The position numbers and the translations under genes were made by a program. 64,000 nucleotides of DNA. Origin: Hyphomicrobiales bacterium (lineage in GTDB: Bacteria > Pseudomonadota > Alphaproteobacteria > Rhizobiales > Rhizobiaceae). The stretch spans positions 65,802-129,801 of the forward strand of contig UCMS01000012.1 of the NCBI GenBank assembly GCA_900473805.1, in the 5' to 3' direction. Positions within the stretch are counted from its first letter, which is position 1. Every line of letters starts with the position of its first letter. The notes beneath the pieces were generated by a model. That model saw only the letters and a program-made list of their open reading frames with translations, was not told where the DNA came from and searched no databases. Shown here piece after piece: positions 47,482 to 56,309 of the stretch.

Positions 47482-47796
47482 TCAAGCGGCGATGAATGCC
47501 GGGTCGGCATAACCGTGACCCTCGGCATATGCAATGGTCGGGCCTTCCGCACGAATGCGCTCGCGCAGGCGCAAGGGGCGCAGCTTGCCGTCCTTTTCCT
47601 CGATTTCGATGACATTGACGTCAACGACGAGGTTGCTGGCGAAGGCCTGCTTGCCGGCGGCTTCCAAGGCTTCGACGGCCTCGGCATGGCGGGCGACGAA
47701 GGCTTCCTGCAGACGCTCGGTCCACCGGCCATTGGCGTCCAGCCAGACGGCGATGCCGTCAGTCAGGCGGTTTGCTGTGAGAACCTTGTCTACCAT
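47482..47796 (-). CDS. DUF2849 family protein
   Basis: The 104-residue protein starts MVDKVLTANRLTDG, two bases after the cysG stop, with AAGGA upstream. The motifs VWLDANGRWTERLQEAFVA and ALEAAGKQAFASNLVVDVNVIEI match DUF2849, which is found with sulfite reduction genes in alphaproteobacteria. The function is unknown; the placement between siroheme synthase and sulfite reductase suggests a help in cofactor or electron delivery. Confidence 0.9.
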   Translation of the reverse strand: MVDKVLTANRLTDGIAVWLDANGRWTERLQEAFVARHAEAVEALEAAGKQAFASNLVVDVNVIEIEEKDGKLRPLRLRERIRAEGPTIAYAEGHGYADPAFIAA

Positions 47797-47798
47797 CG

Positions 47799-49241
47799 TC
47801 AAATCCTTGCAGTTTCCAGTTCAGCCGAGACATGCGCACCGAGCGGTTCGGAGCGGCTGAAATCGGCGCCGGCGACAGCGTCGCCGATGATGACCATGAC
47901 CGGGCCGGTCAGCTCGGTACGAGCCTCGAGCCCCGGCAATTCCTTGAGCGTGCCGTGCAGCAGACGGCTGTCGCGACGCCCGGCATTCTCGACAACGGCA
48001 ACCGTCGTATCTTCGGCGAGGCCACCCGCCATCAGACGCTCGGCGACGGAGGCGGCGACCGTGCGGCCCATATAGACGGCGACGGTTGCGCCCGACAGCG
48101 CGAGCCGCGCCCAATCCGGCAGCACATTACCCTGCAAATCGTGACCGGTCGTGAAGACCAGCGACGAGGACACACCACGCAGCGTCAGCGGCAGTTCGAA
48201 ATCTGCGGCGGCGGCGAGTGCCGAGGTCACGCCGGGAACGATTTCGTAAGCGATGCCGGCATCACGAAGGGCCGCCATTTCTTCGCCGGCGCGAGCGAAG
48301 ACCAGGGGATCGCCCGACTTCAGACGGACGACACGCTTGCCGGCATGGCCGAGCTCGACGAGCAGCGCATTGATCTGGTCTTGAGACTTCGAATGGCATC
48401 CCTTTCGCTTGCCGACGGGAATGCGCTCGGCATCGCGGCGGCCCATATCGACCACTTCGCGCGGCACAAGCGCGTCATAGACGATGACGTCGCATTCCAT
48501 CATCAGACGATGGGCACGCAGGGTGAGCAGATCTTCGGCGCCCGGGCCGGCACCGACGAGGAACACGCGGCCCTCGACACGATCGGCAGCGGCGCCCTTC
48601 AGAAGGCGGGTGGCTTCGCGTCGGGCGAGGCTGATTTCATCCACCTCGACGTGGTCGGCGACCTTGCCCTTGAAGAAGTCGCGCCAGAACAGGCGGCGCG
48701 GCGCGCCACGGGGCACGAGACGATCAACGGCACGGCGATAGGAATTGGCGAGGCGCCCGAGCTTGCCGAGCGAACGCGGCAGCAGGCGGTCGATATCGGC
48801 GCGGATCATCTGGGCGAGAACCGGACCAACGCCTTCGGTGCCGATGGCGACAGCGATCGGGGCGCGGTTGACGAGGGCCGGCGTGTAGAAATCGCAGTAA
48901 TCAGGCTGATCCACGGCATTGGCCGGGATCCGGGCCGCGCGGGCGGCGGCCACGATCTCGCGGTCGAGAGCGCCCTCGCCTGTTGCCGCAAAGACCAGCC
49001 GCGCGCCCTGAGCTTGCGAAGGATCGAAAGGTTCGGCGATCTGCTCGATGGCGTTTGCAGCCAAGAAGGCGGCGTAGTCGGCTTCCGGGGAATCGGCATA
49101 GGCGACAATGCGAGCCTCGGTGTTCTTCAGCAGGCGCGCCTTGGCATAGGCCTCGTCACCGTTTCCAAAAACGGCGGCGACCTCGTTCTCGACCTTGAAG
49201 AAGGCCGGGAAGACCGAAAGCTGTTTATCCTGCTGTGCCAT
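47799..49241 (-). CDS. cysG: siroheme synthase, bifunctional
   Basis: CysG turns uroporphyrinogen III into siroheme. The 480-residue protein joins an N-terminal precorrin-2 dehydrogenase/ferrochelatase (about 1-215: VENEVAAVFGNGDEAYAKARLL, GTEGVGPVLAQMIRADID) to a C-terminal SUMT methyltransferase (VGAGPGAEDLLTLRAHRLM, then RLKSGDPLVFARAGEE). It heads the operon cysG-DUF2849-cysI-DUF934 and thus makes the cofactor for the sulfite reductase. Confidence 0.96.
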   Translation of the reverse strand: MAQQDKQLSVFPAFFKVENEVAAVFGNGDEAYAKARLLKNTEARIVAYADSPEADYAAFLAANAIEQIAEPFDPSQAQGARLVFAATGEGALDREIVAAARAARIPANAVDQPDYCDFYTPALVNRAPIAVAIGTEGVGPVLAQMIRADIDRLLPRSLGKLGRLANSYRRAVDRLVPRGAPRRLFWRDFFKGKVADHVEVDEISLARREATRLLKGAAADRVEGRVFLVGAGPGAEDLLTLRAHRLMMECDVIVYDALVPREVVDMGRRDAERIPVGKRKGCHSKSQDQINALLVELGHAGKRVVRLKSGDPLVFARAGEEMAALRDAGIAYEIVPGVTSALAAAADFELPLTLRGVSSSLVFTTGHDLQGNVLPDWARLALSGATVAVYMGRTVAASVAERLMAGGLAEDTTVAVVENAGRRDSRLLHGTLKELPGLEARTELTGPVMVIIGDAVAGADFSRSEPLGAHVSAELETARI

Positions 49242-49508
49242 GAATCGTCCTGTTTCAGTGGGTCACACTATCGCCGGCGGAGCACCGAATTTGAAGAAAC
49301 ATAAATCTTATCCCCTCGTGCTGCAGGTATTTCTTTCCTAGTCATCTCGCCCTTGCGAGCAAAAGTCACCGGAGCATAATTCTCCACAAATTCAGTGAAG
49401 ATCCGACGCGCTGAGCCTCAAAAAGTTGAAGACAGGCAATCATTTTGCTTTCGAGGCCTGCCCGGCTGGCGCTAGGATCGCGCCGCACAACAGCGGAGCG
49501 CCCCGATC

Positions 49509-50096
49509 GTGACAAGCCTACACCTTACCCGTCGTCTGCTCGACGTGATCGAACATGACGTCCTGCCGCTGACCGCCAAAGGCGTCGCCAATGGCAACAA
49601 GGTCTTCGGCGCCGCGATTCTTCGCAAGTCGGACCTGTCGCTGGTTCTGGCCGAGACCAATAACGAGTTGGAGAACCCCCTTTGGCATGGCGAGGTGCAT
49701 ACGCTGAAACGCTTTTACGAGCAGGGCGAGCGACCGAGTACCAAGGATCTGATCTTTCTCTCGACGCACGAACCCTGCACCATGTGCATGTCGGCGATCA
49801 CCTGGGCGGGGTTCGACAATTTCTACTATTTCTTCAGCCATGAAGACAGCCGCGACGCCTTTGCCATCCCGCATGACCTGAAGATTCTCAAAGAGGTCTT
49901 TGGCCTTGAACCCGGTGGCTATAGGCGGCAGAACGCCTTCTGGCTCAGCCATGCGATGATCGAAATGGTGGCTTCCGCTGACGACGCCGAACGCCCCGCA
50001 CTTTTCGAGCAGGTGAGCCGGATCAAGGTGGAATATGACCGCCTGTCGGAGGCCTATCAGTCGTCCAAGGGCGAAAATGACATTCCGCTCAACTGA
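49509..50096 (+). CDS. nucleoside deaminase, cytidine-deaminase fold
   Basis: The 195-residue protein has the zinc signature HGE (His60, Glu62) and PCTMC (Cys90, Cys93), the active site of CMP/dCMP- and guanine-type deaminases. The start is GTG 49509. The extension after residue 120, with GGYRRQNAFW, is unlike TadA. The substrate is not certain. It is followed by mazG, another nucleotide-housecleaning enzyme, 19 bp on. Confidence 0.88.
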   Translation: MTSLHLTRRLLDVIEHDVLPLTAKGVANGNKVFGAAILRKSDLSLVLAETNNELENPLWHGEVHTLKRFYEQGERPSTKDLIFLSTHEPCTMCMSAITWAGFDNFYYFFSHEDSRDAFAIPHDLKILKEVFGLEPGGYRRQNAFWLSHAMIEMVASADDAERPALFEQVSRIKVEYDRLSEAYQSSKGENDIPLN

Positions 50097-50115
50097 GCGA
50101 TCAGACAGGACCATC

Positions 50116-50949
50116 ATGGAAGCCTCCAAGGACATCAACCGCCTGCTCGACATCATGGCGGCGCTGCGCCAGCCCGAGACCGGCTGCCCCTGGGACATCG
50201 TCCAGACTTTCGAGACGATCAAACCCTATACGATCGAGGAGGCCTATGAGGTGGCCGACGCGATCGAGCGCAAGGACCCGGACGATCTCTGCGAGGAGCT
50301 GGGTGACCTGTTGCTGCAGGTCGTCTTCCATGCCCGCATCGCCGAAGAGGAAGGTCTCTTTACGTTCGGCGACGTGGTCGAGGCGATCACCCGCAAAATG
50401 ATCCGTCGTCATCCGCATGTCTTCGCCCGCTCCGATGCCGAGACGCCGGAGGCGGTGAAAGCCCAGTGGGACACGATCAAGCAGCAGGAAAAGGCCGAGC
50501 GTCTCGCACGCCGAGCCGCCCGTGGCTCGGCAGCAGATCCCGACACCGGCTATCTCGGCTCGGTACAGCGGTCCTTCCCCGCTTTGACCGAAGCCTTGAA
50601 GCTGCAGGAGCGTGCGGCCAAGATCGGTTTCGACTGGTCGGAGGCGGCCCCCATCCTCGACAAGATCGAGGAGGAAATCGACGAATTGCGCGAGGCGCTG
50701 GCCGAGAACCGGCCGGACAAGGTGAAGGACGAACTCGGCGACCTGATCTTCGCGCTGGTGAATATCGGCCGGCATGTGGGTGCAGAACCAGAGCAGGCTT
50801 TGCGCGGAACGAACACGAAGTTCCGGAATCGATTCAACTATATAGAGACATCTCTTGAAGCGTCAGGTGAGACTCTAGAGGCGGCTTCGCTGGAACGTAT
50901 GGAAGAGCTGTGGCAGGCGGCCAAACTCATCCAACGACAAATCGGTTGA
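50116..50949 (+). CDS. mazG: nucleoside triphosphate pyrophosphohydrolase MazG
   Basis: MazG hydrolyses (d)NTPs to NMP and pyrophosphate and cleans up damaged or signalling nucleotides. The 277-residue protein has two MazG domains, each with the EExxE and D metal motifs: CPWDIVQTFETI, EEAYEVADAI, EELGDLLLQVVFHA and then IEEEIDELREAL, DELGDLIFALVNIG. The ATG at 50116 follows ACAGGA. It lies between the deaminase and the FAD monooxygenase genes. Confidence 0.95.
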   Translation: MEASKDINRLLDIMAALRQPETGCPWDIVQTFETIKPYTIEEAYEVADAIERKDPDDLCEELGDLLLQVVFHARIAEEEGLFTFGDVVEAITRKMIRRHPHVFARSDAETPEAVKAQWDTIKQQEKAERLARRAARGSAADPDTGYLGSVQRSFPALTEALKLQERAAKIGFDWSEAAPILDKIEEEIDELREALAENRPDKVKDELGDLIFALVNIGRHVGAEPEQALRGTNTKFRNRFNYIETSLEASGETLEAASLERMEELWQAAKLIQRQIG

Positions 50950-50955
50950 CGCAGC

Positions 50956-52173
50956 GTGAGGCTCACCGGACTTGATGTGGCCATTGCAGGTGCTGGCGTC
51001 GGCGGATTGGCGCTCGGCACCATGCTCGCCGGGTTCGGCGCCTCGGTGACACTCTACGACCAGATGGATGCGCCCCGTCCGGTGGGCTCCGGCTTCGTGC
51101 TGCAGCCGACGGGAGCTCAGGTTCTTGCGGCCATGGGGCTTCTCGATCCGGTTGCCGCACGCGGGCGACGCATCGACCGGATGGTCGGACGGCTGAAGGA
51201 CGGCGGCAAGCCTGTGCTCGACGTGCGCTACCGGTCCGGCGAATTCGGGATCGCTGTCCAGCGGGTGGCGCTGTTCGACACCTTGTTCGAGGCGGCGCGC
51301 GCAGCCGGTGTGGCTTTCGAGGCATCGGCGCGGATCAGCGGCATTGAGCCGGGGTCTCGTGCTCGTTTCGTCTTCCAGGATGGTGCGCGTTCATCGCCGG
51401 CAGACCTCGTCATCGATGCCATGGGGGCCAATTCCCCGATCGGCAGTCGGCCGGATAGCGAACTCAGCTATGGCGCGCTCTGGGCAACGGTGCCCTTCCC
51501 CGATGGCGGCCCGTTCCAGGAGAACCTGCTCGAACAACGATATGACCGTGCCTCACGGATGGCCGGCGTGCTGCCGGTCGGCACCGCTCGCGAAGGGGCG
51601 CCCGCCATGGCGACGTTCTTCTGGAGCCTGCGCACCGCAGATCATCCCGCGTGGGTCAAGGCTGGCCGCGACGCGTGGCTGGAGGCGGTGGGCAAGCTCT
51701 GGCCGGATGCGCTTCCGCTCGCAGCCGTCGCCGAACCGGTTCATGCGCGCTATCGCCACCAGACCCGCCCGCCGGTGATCGGGCGGCATGCGCTGAAGAT
51801 CGGGGATGCCTGGCATGCGACAAGCCCACAGCTCGGCCAGGGGGCGAACATGGCGCTGCTCGACGCTGCGTCGCTCGCCGCCGCACTGGTGCATGCAGAG
51901 GATGTCGAGGCGGCGATCGCGCGGCATCTGCGGCAAAGGCAGATGCATGTGCGCAGCTACCAGTTCCTCAGTCGGGTGCTGACGCCCTTCTACCAATCGG
52001 ACAGCCGTCTCCTGCCTGCCTTGCGGGATCACCTGATCGCCCCCATTACGACATTGCCGGGCGTGCGATCCGTCATCTCCACGCTTGTGACGGGCGATCT
52101 TCGCGATCCGGTCGGTCGGTTGCGGCTCTCCGAGACATTCGGGCAGGATGCCGTGAGCCGGTCGCACCGGTAA
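50956..52173 (+). CDS. FAD-dependent monooxygenase, PHBH/UbiH-like
   Basis: The 405-residue flavoprotein starts at GTG 50956, 6 bp after mazG. It has VAIAGAGVGGLALGTMLAGFG (dinucleotide fold), the central DLVIDAMGANSP and the third motif IGDAWHATSPQLGQGANMALLDAASLA. The class hydroxylates aromatic or polyketide-like rings; the true substrate is unknown. Its last 101 bases run opposite to the end of bchJ. Confidence 0.88.
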   Translation: MRLTGLDVAIAGAGVGGLALGTMLAGFGASVTLYDQMDAPRPVGSGFVLQPTGAQVLAAMGLLDPVAARGRRIDRMVGRLKDGGKPVLDVRYRSGEFGIAVQRVALFDTLFEAARAAGVAFEASARISGIEPGSRARFVFQDGARSSPADLVIDAMGANSPIGSRPDSELSYGALWATVPFPDGGPFQENLLEQRYDRASRMAGVLPVGTAREGAPAMATFFWSLRTADHPAWVKAGRDAWLEAVGKLWPDALPLAAVAEPVHARYRHQTRPPVIGRHALKIGDAWHATSPQLGQGANMALLDAASLAAALVHAEDVEAAIARHLRQRQMHVRSYQFLSRVLTPFYQSDSRLLPALRDHLIAPITTLPGVRSVISTLVTGDLRDPVGRLRLSETFGQDAVSRSHR

Positions 52174-52834
52174 TCGTCCATTCGCAGCAGTCGTTGCCCT
52201 TGGCTTCGCAGCGGGGGTGGAGGACCGAGACTTGGGTTGCGGTCAAGGTGGCGAAGAGGCGTTCGAAGACGGCGCCATGCCAGGGGCAGCCGGGCGTTGC
52301 TAACGGGTTGGCCTTGATTGCAAGGTGAATGACCGGACGCCTCCAGCCCCGCACTTCGCCCGAGAACCGGCCGCTTCCGGCAAAGGTCCAGGCATGGGCG
52401 GAGATGGCGCGGACAAGCAGCCGCGTGGAAACGGCAGACGGCAGACGCGGCAGCAGCCAGCGTGCAGGCTTCGGAATGCGATTGGCCAGCAGATAATGGC
52501 CCGTGCGGTGACCGGCTTCCGCCAAGACGCGGGTGGCGCCCTGATCCGACAAGGTGTCAAAGAGCACGGCGAAGAGCCGCTGAGGCTCTCGTTCATCGAT
52601 CATCGTGCCGGGTGGATCGGCGTAGTGATGGCCGATTCCCGCTCGGTCGAAGGTCATACGCGCCGTCTCGTCGCCAAACAGTGCCGATAGCGCCTGGCCC
52701 GTCTGGATCAGGCTGTTCGGCCCGATGCGGGCGCCGTTGCCGTTTGAAATCTGCGTGCCGCTGCAGGCAAGTTGCGCCTCTCCTTCTGCGCCCGCAGCTA
52801 CCCGTCCGGAGAGACTCGCCTCAGACGTGGGCAT
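52073..52834 (-). CDS. bchJ: BchJ-like protein (bacteriochlorophyll 4-vinyl reductase family)
   Basis: The 253-residue protein starts [10 protein letters not shown], overlapping the bchE stop by 14 bases, with GGAGAG upstream. The core reads [31 protein letters not shown] and [16 protein letters not shown], then [16 protein letters not shown] and [14 protein letters not shown], which is the BchJ/V4R pattern. BchJ was named 4-vinyl reductase but is now often viewed as a helper for chlorophyllide handling. About 30 extra C-terminal residues after CCEWTI are polar and overlap the FAD monooxygenase gene. Confidence 0.85.
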   Translation of the reverse strand: MPTSEASLSGRVAAGAEGEAQLACSGTQISNGNGARIGPNSLIQTGQALSALFGDETARMTFDRAGIGHHYADPPGTMIDEREPQRLFAVLFDTLSDQGATRVLAEAGHRTGHYLLANRIPKPARWLLPRLPSAVSTRLLVRAISAHAWTFAGSGRFSGEVRGWRRPVIHLAIKANPLATPGCPWHGAVFERLFATLTATQVSVLHPRCEAKGNDCCEWTITGATGSRHPARMSRRAATDRPDREDRPSQAWR

Positions 52835-54446
52835 CGTGGCTCTCCGGCCCTCCGCCGCAGGCCATGACGGGCGTTCGTGCCTCTTCCGCCTCACCGGCCT
52901 TGCGCGCGCGCAGCTGACTTGCGCGGTCGGAGGCCGCCTGCCAGTCGGCCATCTGGGCTGGTGCGATCTTGCGGCTCATGTCGAAACCGAAATCGACCTT
53001 TTCCTTGGACTGCGGTCCCCAGTAATTGTGCTTGCCGAGATCGTAGAACTTGCGCTCGAAGCCGGCCTTCAGGAAAGCCTTGAGGCAGCCGAGCAGATAG
53101 CGGCGGCGAAAACCCTTGCCGCGCCAGGGGTAGTGGAAAAGCGCCTTGATCATGTAGAAGCGGCGATAATTGTTCATCACACGGTCGAGCAGTTCGGCCC
53201 GATCCATCGCATCCGGTTTCATGATCGGTGTCACGAAATTGTACTTCGAGAAATCGAAGATCTCGACCTTGTCACCGAGCTCCTGAAAGAGCGGCGAGAA
53301 GGGCCAGGGCGTGTACATGGCCCAGTTGGCGAGATCCGGGTTCCAATCGCGCGCCATGCGATAGGTTTCCTCCAGCGTCTCCGCCGTCTCGTTTTCGAGG
53401 CCGACGATGAACTGCGCTTCCGTGAAGATATCAGCCTCGCGGAGCAGGCGGATCGCCTTCTTGTTCTCGGCGACCTTGGTTTCCTTGTTGAAGCGGTCGA
53501 GCTTCAGCTGGGCGGCGGCTTCCGTGCCGAGCGAGACATGCACGAGGCCGGCCTTGCGATAGAGGGCCAGATACTCGTCATCGCGGATGATGTCTGTGAC
53601 GCGGGTGTTGATGCCCCATTTGACCCTGTCCGGCAGACCACGGGCGATGAGTTCCTCGCAGAAGGCGATGAACTTCTTGCGGTTGATGGTGGGCTCCTCG
53701 TCGGCGAGGATGAAGAAGCCGACCTGGTGGTCGTTGACCAGTTTTTCTATCTCGTCGACCACCTTCTTCGGATCGCGGATGCGATAGTCGCGCCAGAACT
53801 TCCATTGCGAGCAGAAGGAGCAGGTGAAGGGGCAGCCGCGGGCCATGTTGGGGATCGCGACCCTGACGCCAAGCGGCACATAGATGTATTTCTCCCATTC
53901 GAGCAGGGTCCAATCCGGCTCGACGGCATCGAAATTCTTGACGGTGGGCGCCGCTGGCGTCGCGATGATCTTGCCGTCATCGGTGATATAGGCGAGGCCC
54001 TTGATCCCTGCCCTCGCCTCTTTCCAGTTGCCCGCGGCAAAGGCGCGGGCGAGTTCGACAATGATCTCCTCGCCTTCACCACGGACGATGACGTCGATAT
54101 AGGGCGCCTCGGTCAAGACCTGCTGGTACATGAAGGTGGCGTGGATGCCGCCGAGGACCCGGAGCGCCTGGGGGCAGACTTCGCTCGCGATCTCCAGGCA
54201 GCGCTCCGCCATGTAGATCGACGGTGTAATGGCGGTGCAGCCGATCATATCAGGCTGCAGGCGGCGCAATTCGTCTCGTAGCCGATCCTCGGTCATGTCG
54301 TTGGTCATGGCATCGAGGAAGTGGATGTCCGTGAAGCCGGCGGACTTCAGCGCGCCGCCGAGATAGGCGACCCAGGCGGGCGGCCAGTTGCCGGCAATCT
54401 CGGCGCCGCCGGAATGATAGTTCGGATGGATGAAGACGACGCGCAT
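52821..54446 (-). CDS. bchE: oxygen-independent Mg-protoporphyrin IX monomethyl ester cyclase
   Basis: BchE closes the fifth ring of bacteriochlorophyll without oxygen, using a radical-SAM centre and cobalamin. The 541-residue protein starts [20 protein letters not shown] with GGGAGGTG before the ATG at 54446. The N-terminal B12-binding-like domain (about 1-160) has [15 protein letters not shown]; the radical-SAM motif CxxxCxxC is at Cys205, Cys209 and Cys212; [15 protein letters not shown] and [17 protein letters not shown] follow. The C-terminal half has the BchE-specific [15 protein letters not shown]. It forms a pair with bchJ, which is also its neighbour in purple bacteria. Confidence 0.93.
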   Translation of the reverse strand: MRVVFIHPNYHSGGAEIAGNWPPAWVAYLGGALKSAGFTDIHFLDAMTNDMTEDRLRDELRRLQPDMIGCTAITPSIYMAERCLEIASEVCPQALRVLGGIHATFMYQQVLTEAPYIDVIVRGEGEEIIVELARAFAAGNWKEARAGIKGLAYITDDGKIIATPAAPTVKNFDAVEPDWTLLEWEKYIYVPLGVRVAIPNMARGCPFTCSFCSQWKFWRDYRIRDPKKVVDEIEKLVNDHQVGFFILADEEPTINRKKFIAFCEELIARGLPDRVKWGINTRVTDIIRDDEYLALYRKAGLVHVSLGTEAAAQLKLDRFNKETKVAENKKAIRLLREADIFTEAQFIVGLENETAETLEETYRMARDWNPDLANWAMYTPWPFSPLFQELGDKVEIFDFSKYNFVTPIMKPDAMDRAELLDRVMNNYRRFYMIKALFHYPWRGKGFRRRYLLGCLKAFLKAGFERKFYDLGKHNYWGPQSKEKVDFGFDMSRKIAPAQMADWQAASDRASQLRARKAGEAEEARTPVMACGGGPESHDAHV

Positions 54447-54499
54447 GACCACCTCCCATGTGTGTAAACAAAAGTTGACACACACGGTCGCGGCATTCC

Positions 54500-54513
54500 T
54501 TGACGTGAATCAA
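54500..54513 (-). promoter_or_regulatory. FNR/FixK (anaerobox) upstream of bchE
   Basis: On the minus strand this reads TTGATTCACGTCAA, fitting TTGAT-N4-RTCAA. Its centre lies about 60 bases before the bchE ATG; a class II site would start transcription near 54465. It matches known FnrL control of bchE in Rhodobacter. Confidence 0.7.
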
Positions 54514-54546
54514 GAATTGCGCCGAAGTTTTACGGTCATCCCGGGG

Positions 54547-55881
54547 TTAGCGTTCCCAATCTTCTTTTTCGGCCGACTTCCGGGTGCCGAGCTTGCGCTC
54601 GAGTTCATCGGCCTGACGGTCGGTCAGCCGCACGTCGAGGCTCACGCTGCCGTCTTCGTGATCCTCACGCCCGTTCACCACGGCATTGCCGTAGAGCCAG
54701 GAAACGACGGCATGTTTATCGGCCGGAATCGTGATCGTGGCTTCGGTGAGCACACCGGAGAGGCGCTGCGAGATGACATCGAGCAGGGTATCGACACCCT
54801 CCCCGCTGATGGCCGAAACCGGCATCACATTCTCACGGCCGGCCGCCTTTTGCAGCAGGCCGTCATGGTTTTCCGGGTCGAGGCGGTCGATCTTGTTCCA
54901 GACTTCGAGGATGCGCTCTGAACGCTCCTTCTCATCAATGCCGAGATCGTCGAGGATGCGCAGGACATCGGCCGACTGGGCACCGTTGTCAGGATCCGAC
55001 ATGTCGCGGACATGCAGGATCAGATCGGCTTCCAGCACCTCTTCGAGCGTCGCACGGAAGGCGGCGACGAGATGGGTCGGGAGGTCGGAGATGAAACCGA
55101 CGGTATCGGACATGATCACGGTGCGGCCATGCGGCAGCTTCATGCGGCGCAGCGTCGGATCAAGCGTCGCAAACAGCATGTCTTCGGCAAGCACACCCGC
55201 ACCGGTGATGCGGTTGAACAGCGTCGACTTGCCGGCATTGGTGTAGCCGACGAGCGCCACGATCGGATGCGGCACCTTGCGGCGCTTGGCGCGGTGCAAC
55301 TGACGGGTGCGGACCACCTGTTCGAGCTCGCGCTCGAGCTTGATGATCTTGTCCTGCAGCATGCGCCGGTCGGCTTCGATCTGGGTTTCACCCGGGCCAC
55401 CCATGAAGCCCGCACCGCCGCGCTGGCGTTCAAGGTGGGTCCAGGAGCGGACCAGACGGCCCTTCTGGTAGTTGAGATGCGCAAGCTCGACCTGCAGCGT
55501 GCCTTCCTTGGTGGAGGCGCGGCGGCCGAAGATTTCGAGGATCAGACCCGTGCGGTCGATGACCTTGGCACCCCATTCCTTTTCGAGGTTGCGCTGCTGC
55601 ACCGGTGTCAGCGGGTGATCGACAATGACGAGACCGGCGTCGAACTCATCGAGCAAGGCCTTCACCTCGGCGATCTTGCCAGACCCCATCAGCGTCGCCG
55701 GCCGCGGCTGGTTCACCGGCACGATCAGGCCCTGAACGATCGTCAGGTCAATGGCGCGGGCAAGGCCGATCGCCTCTTCAAGGCGCGCATCATTGGAGCG
55801 GCTCGGCGCAGGCGGCGCACCTTCCGGCAAGGGTTGCGGTCGCCCTGCCTTCAAGACAGGGACGATGACGACCGCCCGCAT
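54547..55881 (-). CDS. hflX: GTPase HflX
   Basis: HflX is a ribosome-associated GTPase that splits stalled ribosomes. The protein has the HflX N-terminal domain (NYQKGRLVRSWTHLERQRGG near residue 140), the GTPase motifs GYTNAGKST (G1), DPTLRRM, DTVGFISDLPTHL (G3) and NKID (G4). The only in-frame ATG is at 55881 (MRAVVIVPVLK), giving 444 residues; the frame stays open further up past the hfq stop, so an alternative non-ATG start nearer hfq is possible. Confidence 0.94.
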   Translation of the reverse strand: MRAVVIVPVLKAGRPQPLPEGAPPAPSRSNDARLEEAIGLARAIDLTIVQGLIVPVNQPRPATLMGSGKIAEVKALLDEFDAGLVIVDHPLTPVQQRNLEKEWGAKVIDRTGLILEIFGRRASTKEGTLQVELAHLNYQKGRLVRSWTHLERQRGGAGFMGGPGETQIEADRRMLQDKIIKLERELEQVVRTRQLHRAKRRKVPHPIVALVGYTNAGKSTLFNRITGAGVLAEDMLFATLDPTLRRMKLPHGRTVIMSDTVGFISDLPTHLVAAFRATLEEVLEADLILHVRDMSDPDNGAQSADVLRILDDLGIDEKERSERILEVWNKIDRLDPENHDGLLQKAAGRENVMPVSAISGEGVDTLLDVISQRLSGVLTEATITIPADKHAVVSWLYGNAVVNGREDHEDGSVSLDVRLTDRQADELERKLGTRKSAEKEDWER

Positions 55882-55948
55882 GTCATCCCGAGGTTTTTCG
55901 TCCTCAGGGATGATCGAATCATTCTTTGTGTCTCGGCTGGTGATGATC

Positions 55949-56200
55949 TCAGTCCTGTCCGGCAGCGCTGTCTTCGCTTTCGAACATCTGCATCGGCTGA
56001 CCCGGCATGATAGTCGAAATGGCGTGCTTATAGACCAGCTGCGAGTGGCCGTCCCGACGCAACAGAACGCAGAAGTTGTCGAAAGACGTAACAACACCGG
56101 TCAGCTTGACGCCATTGATCAGGAAGATCGTCAGCGAGATTTTCTGCTTGCGTACGGTGTTGAGGAAAAGATCCTGCAGGTTCTGAGAACGTTCCGCCAT
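55949..56200 (-). CDS. hfq: RNA chaperone Hfq
   Basis: Hfq pairs small RNAs with mRNAs. The 83-residue protein has Sm1 [39 protein letters not shown] and Sm2 with [12 protein letters not shown], the conserved YKHAIST pocket. The tail is short, as in other alphaproteobacteria. It lies between dat and hflX in the usual order. Confidence 0.98.
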   Translation of the reverse strand: MAERSQNLQDLFLNTVRKQKISLTIFLINGVKLTGVVTSFDNFCVLLRRDGHSQLVYKHAISTIMPGQPMQMFESEDSAAGQD

Positions 56201-56309
56201 GGCGCCGCTTCTTTCTTAATTGCCGGCCTTTTTCGACCGGTGTGATTATTGTTGTTACTGAAAAGGTGGGGAATAGGTCCCCTCGCCCCTCCACCGGAAC
56301 AAGGTGGTA

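Noticed and set aside
45511-48075. 854-codon open frame on the plus strand across the cys operon
   Set aside because: Antisense to DUF934, cysI, DUF2849 and cysG, with low-complexity Arg/Ala/Gly content.
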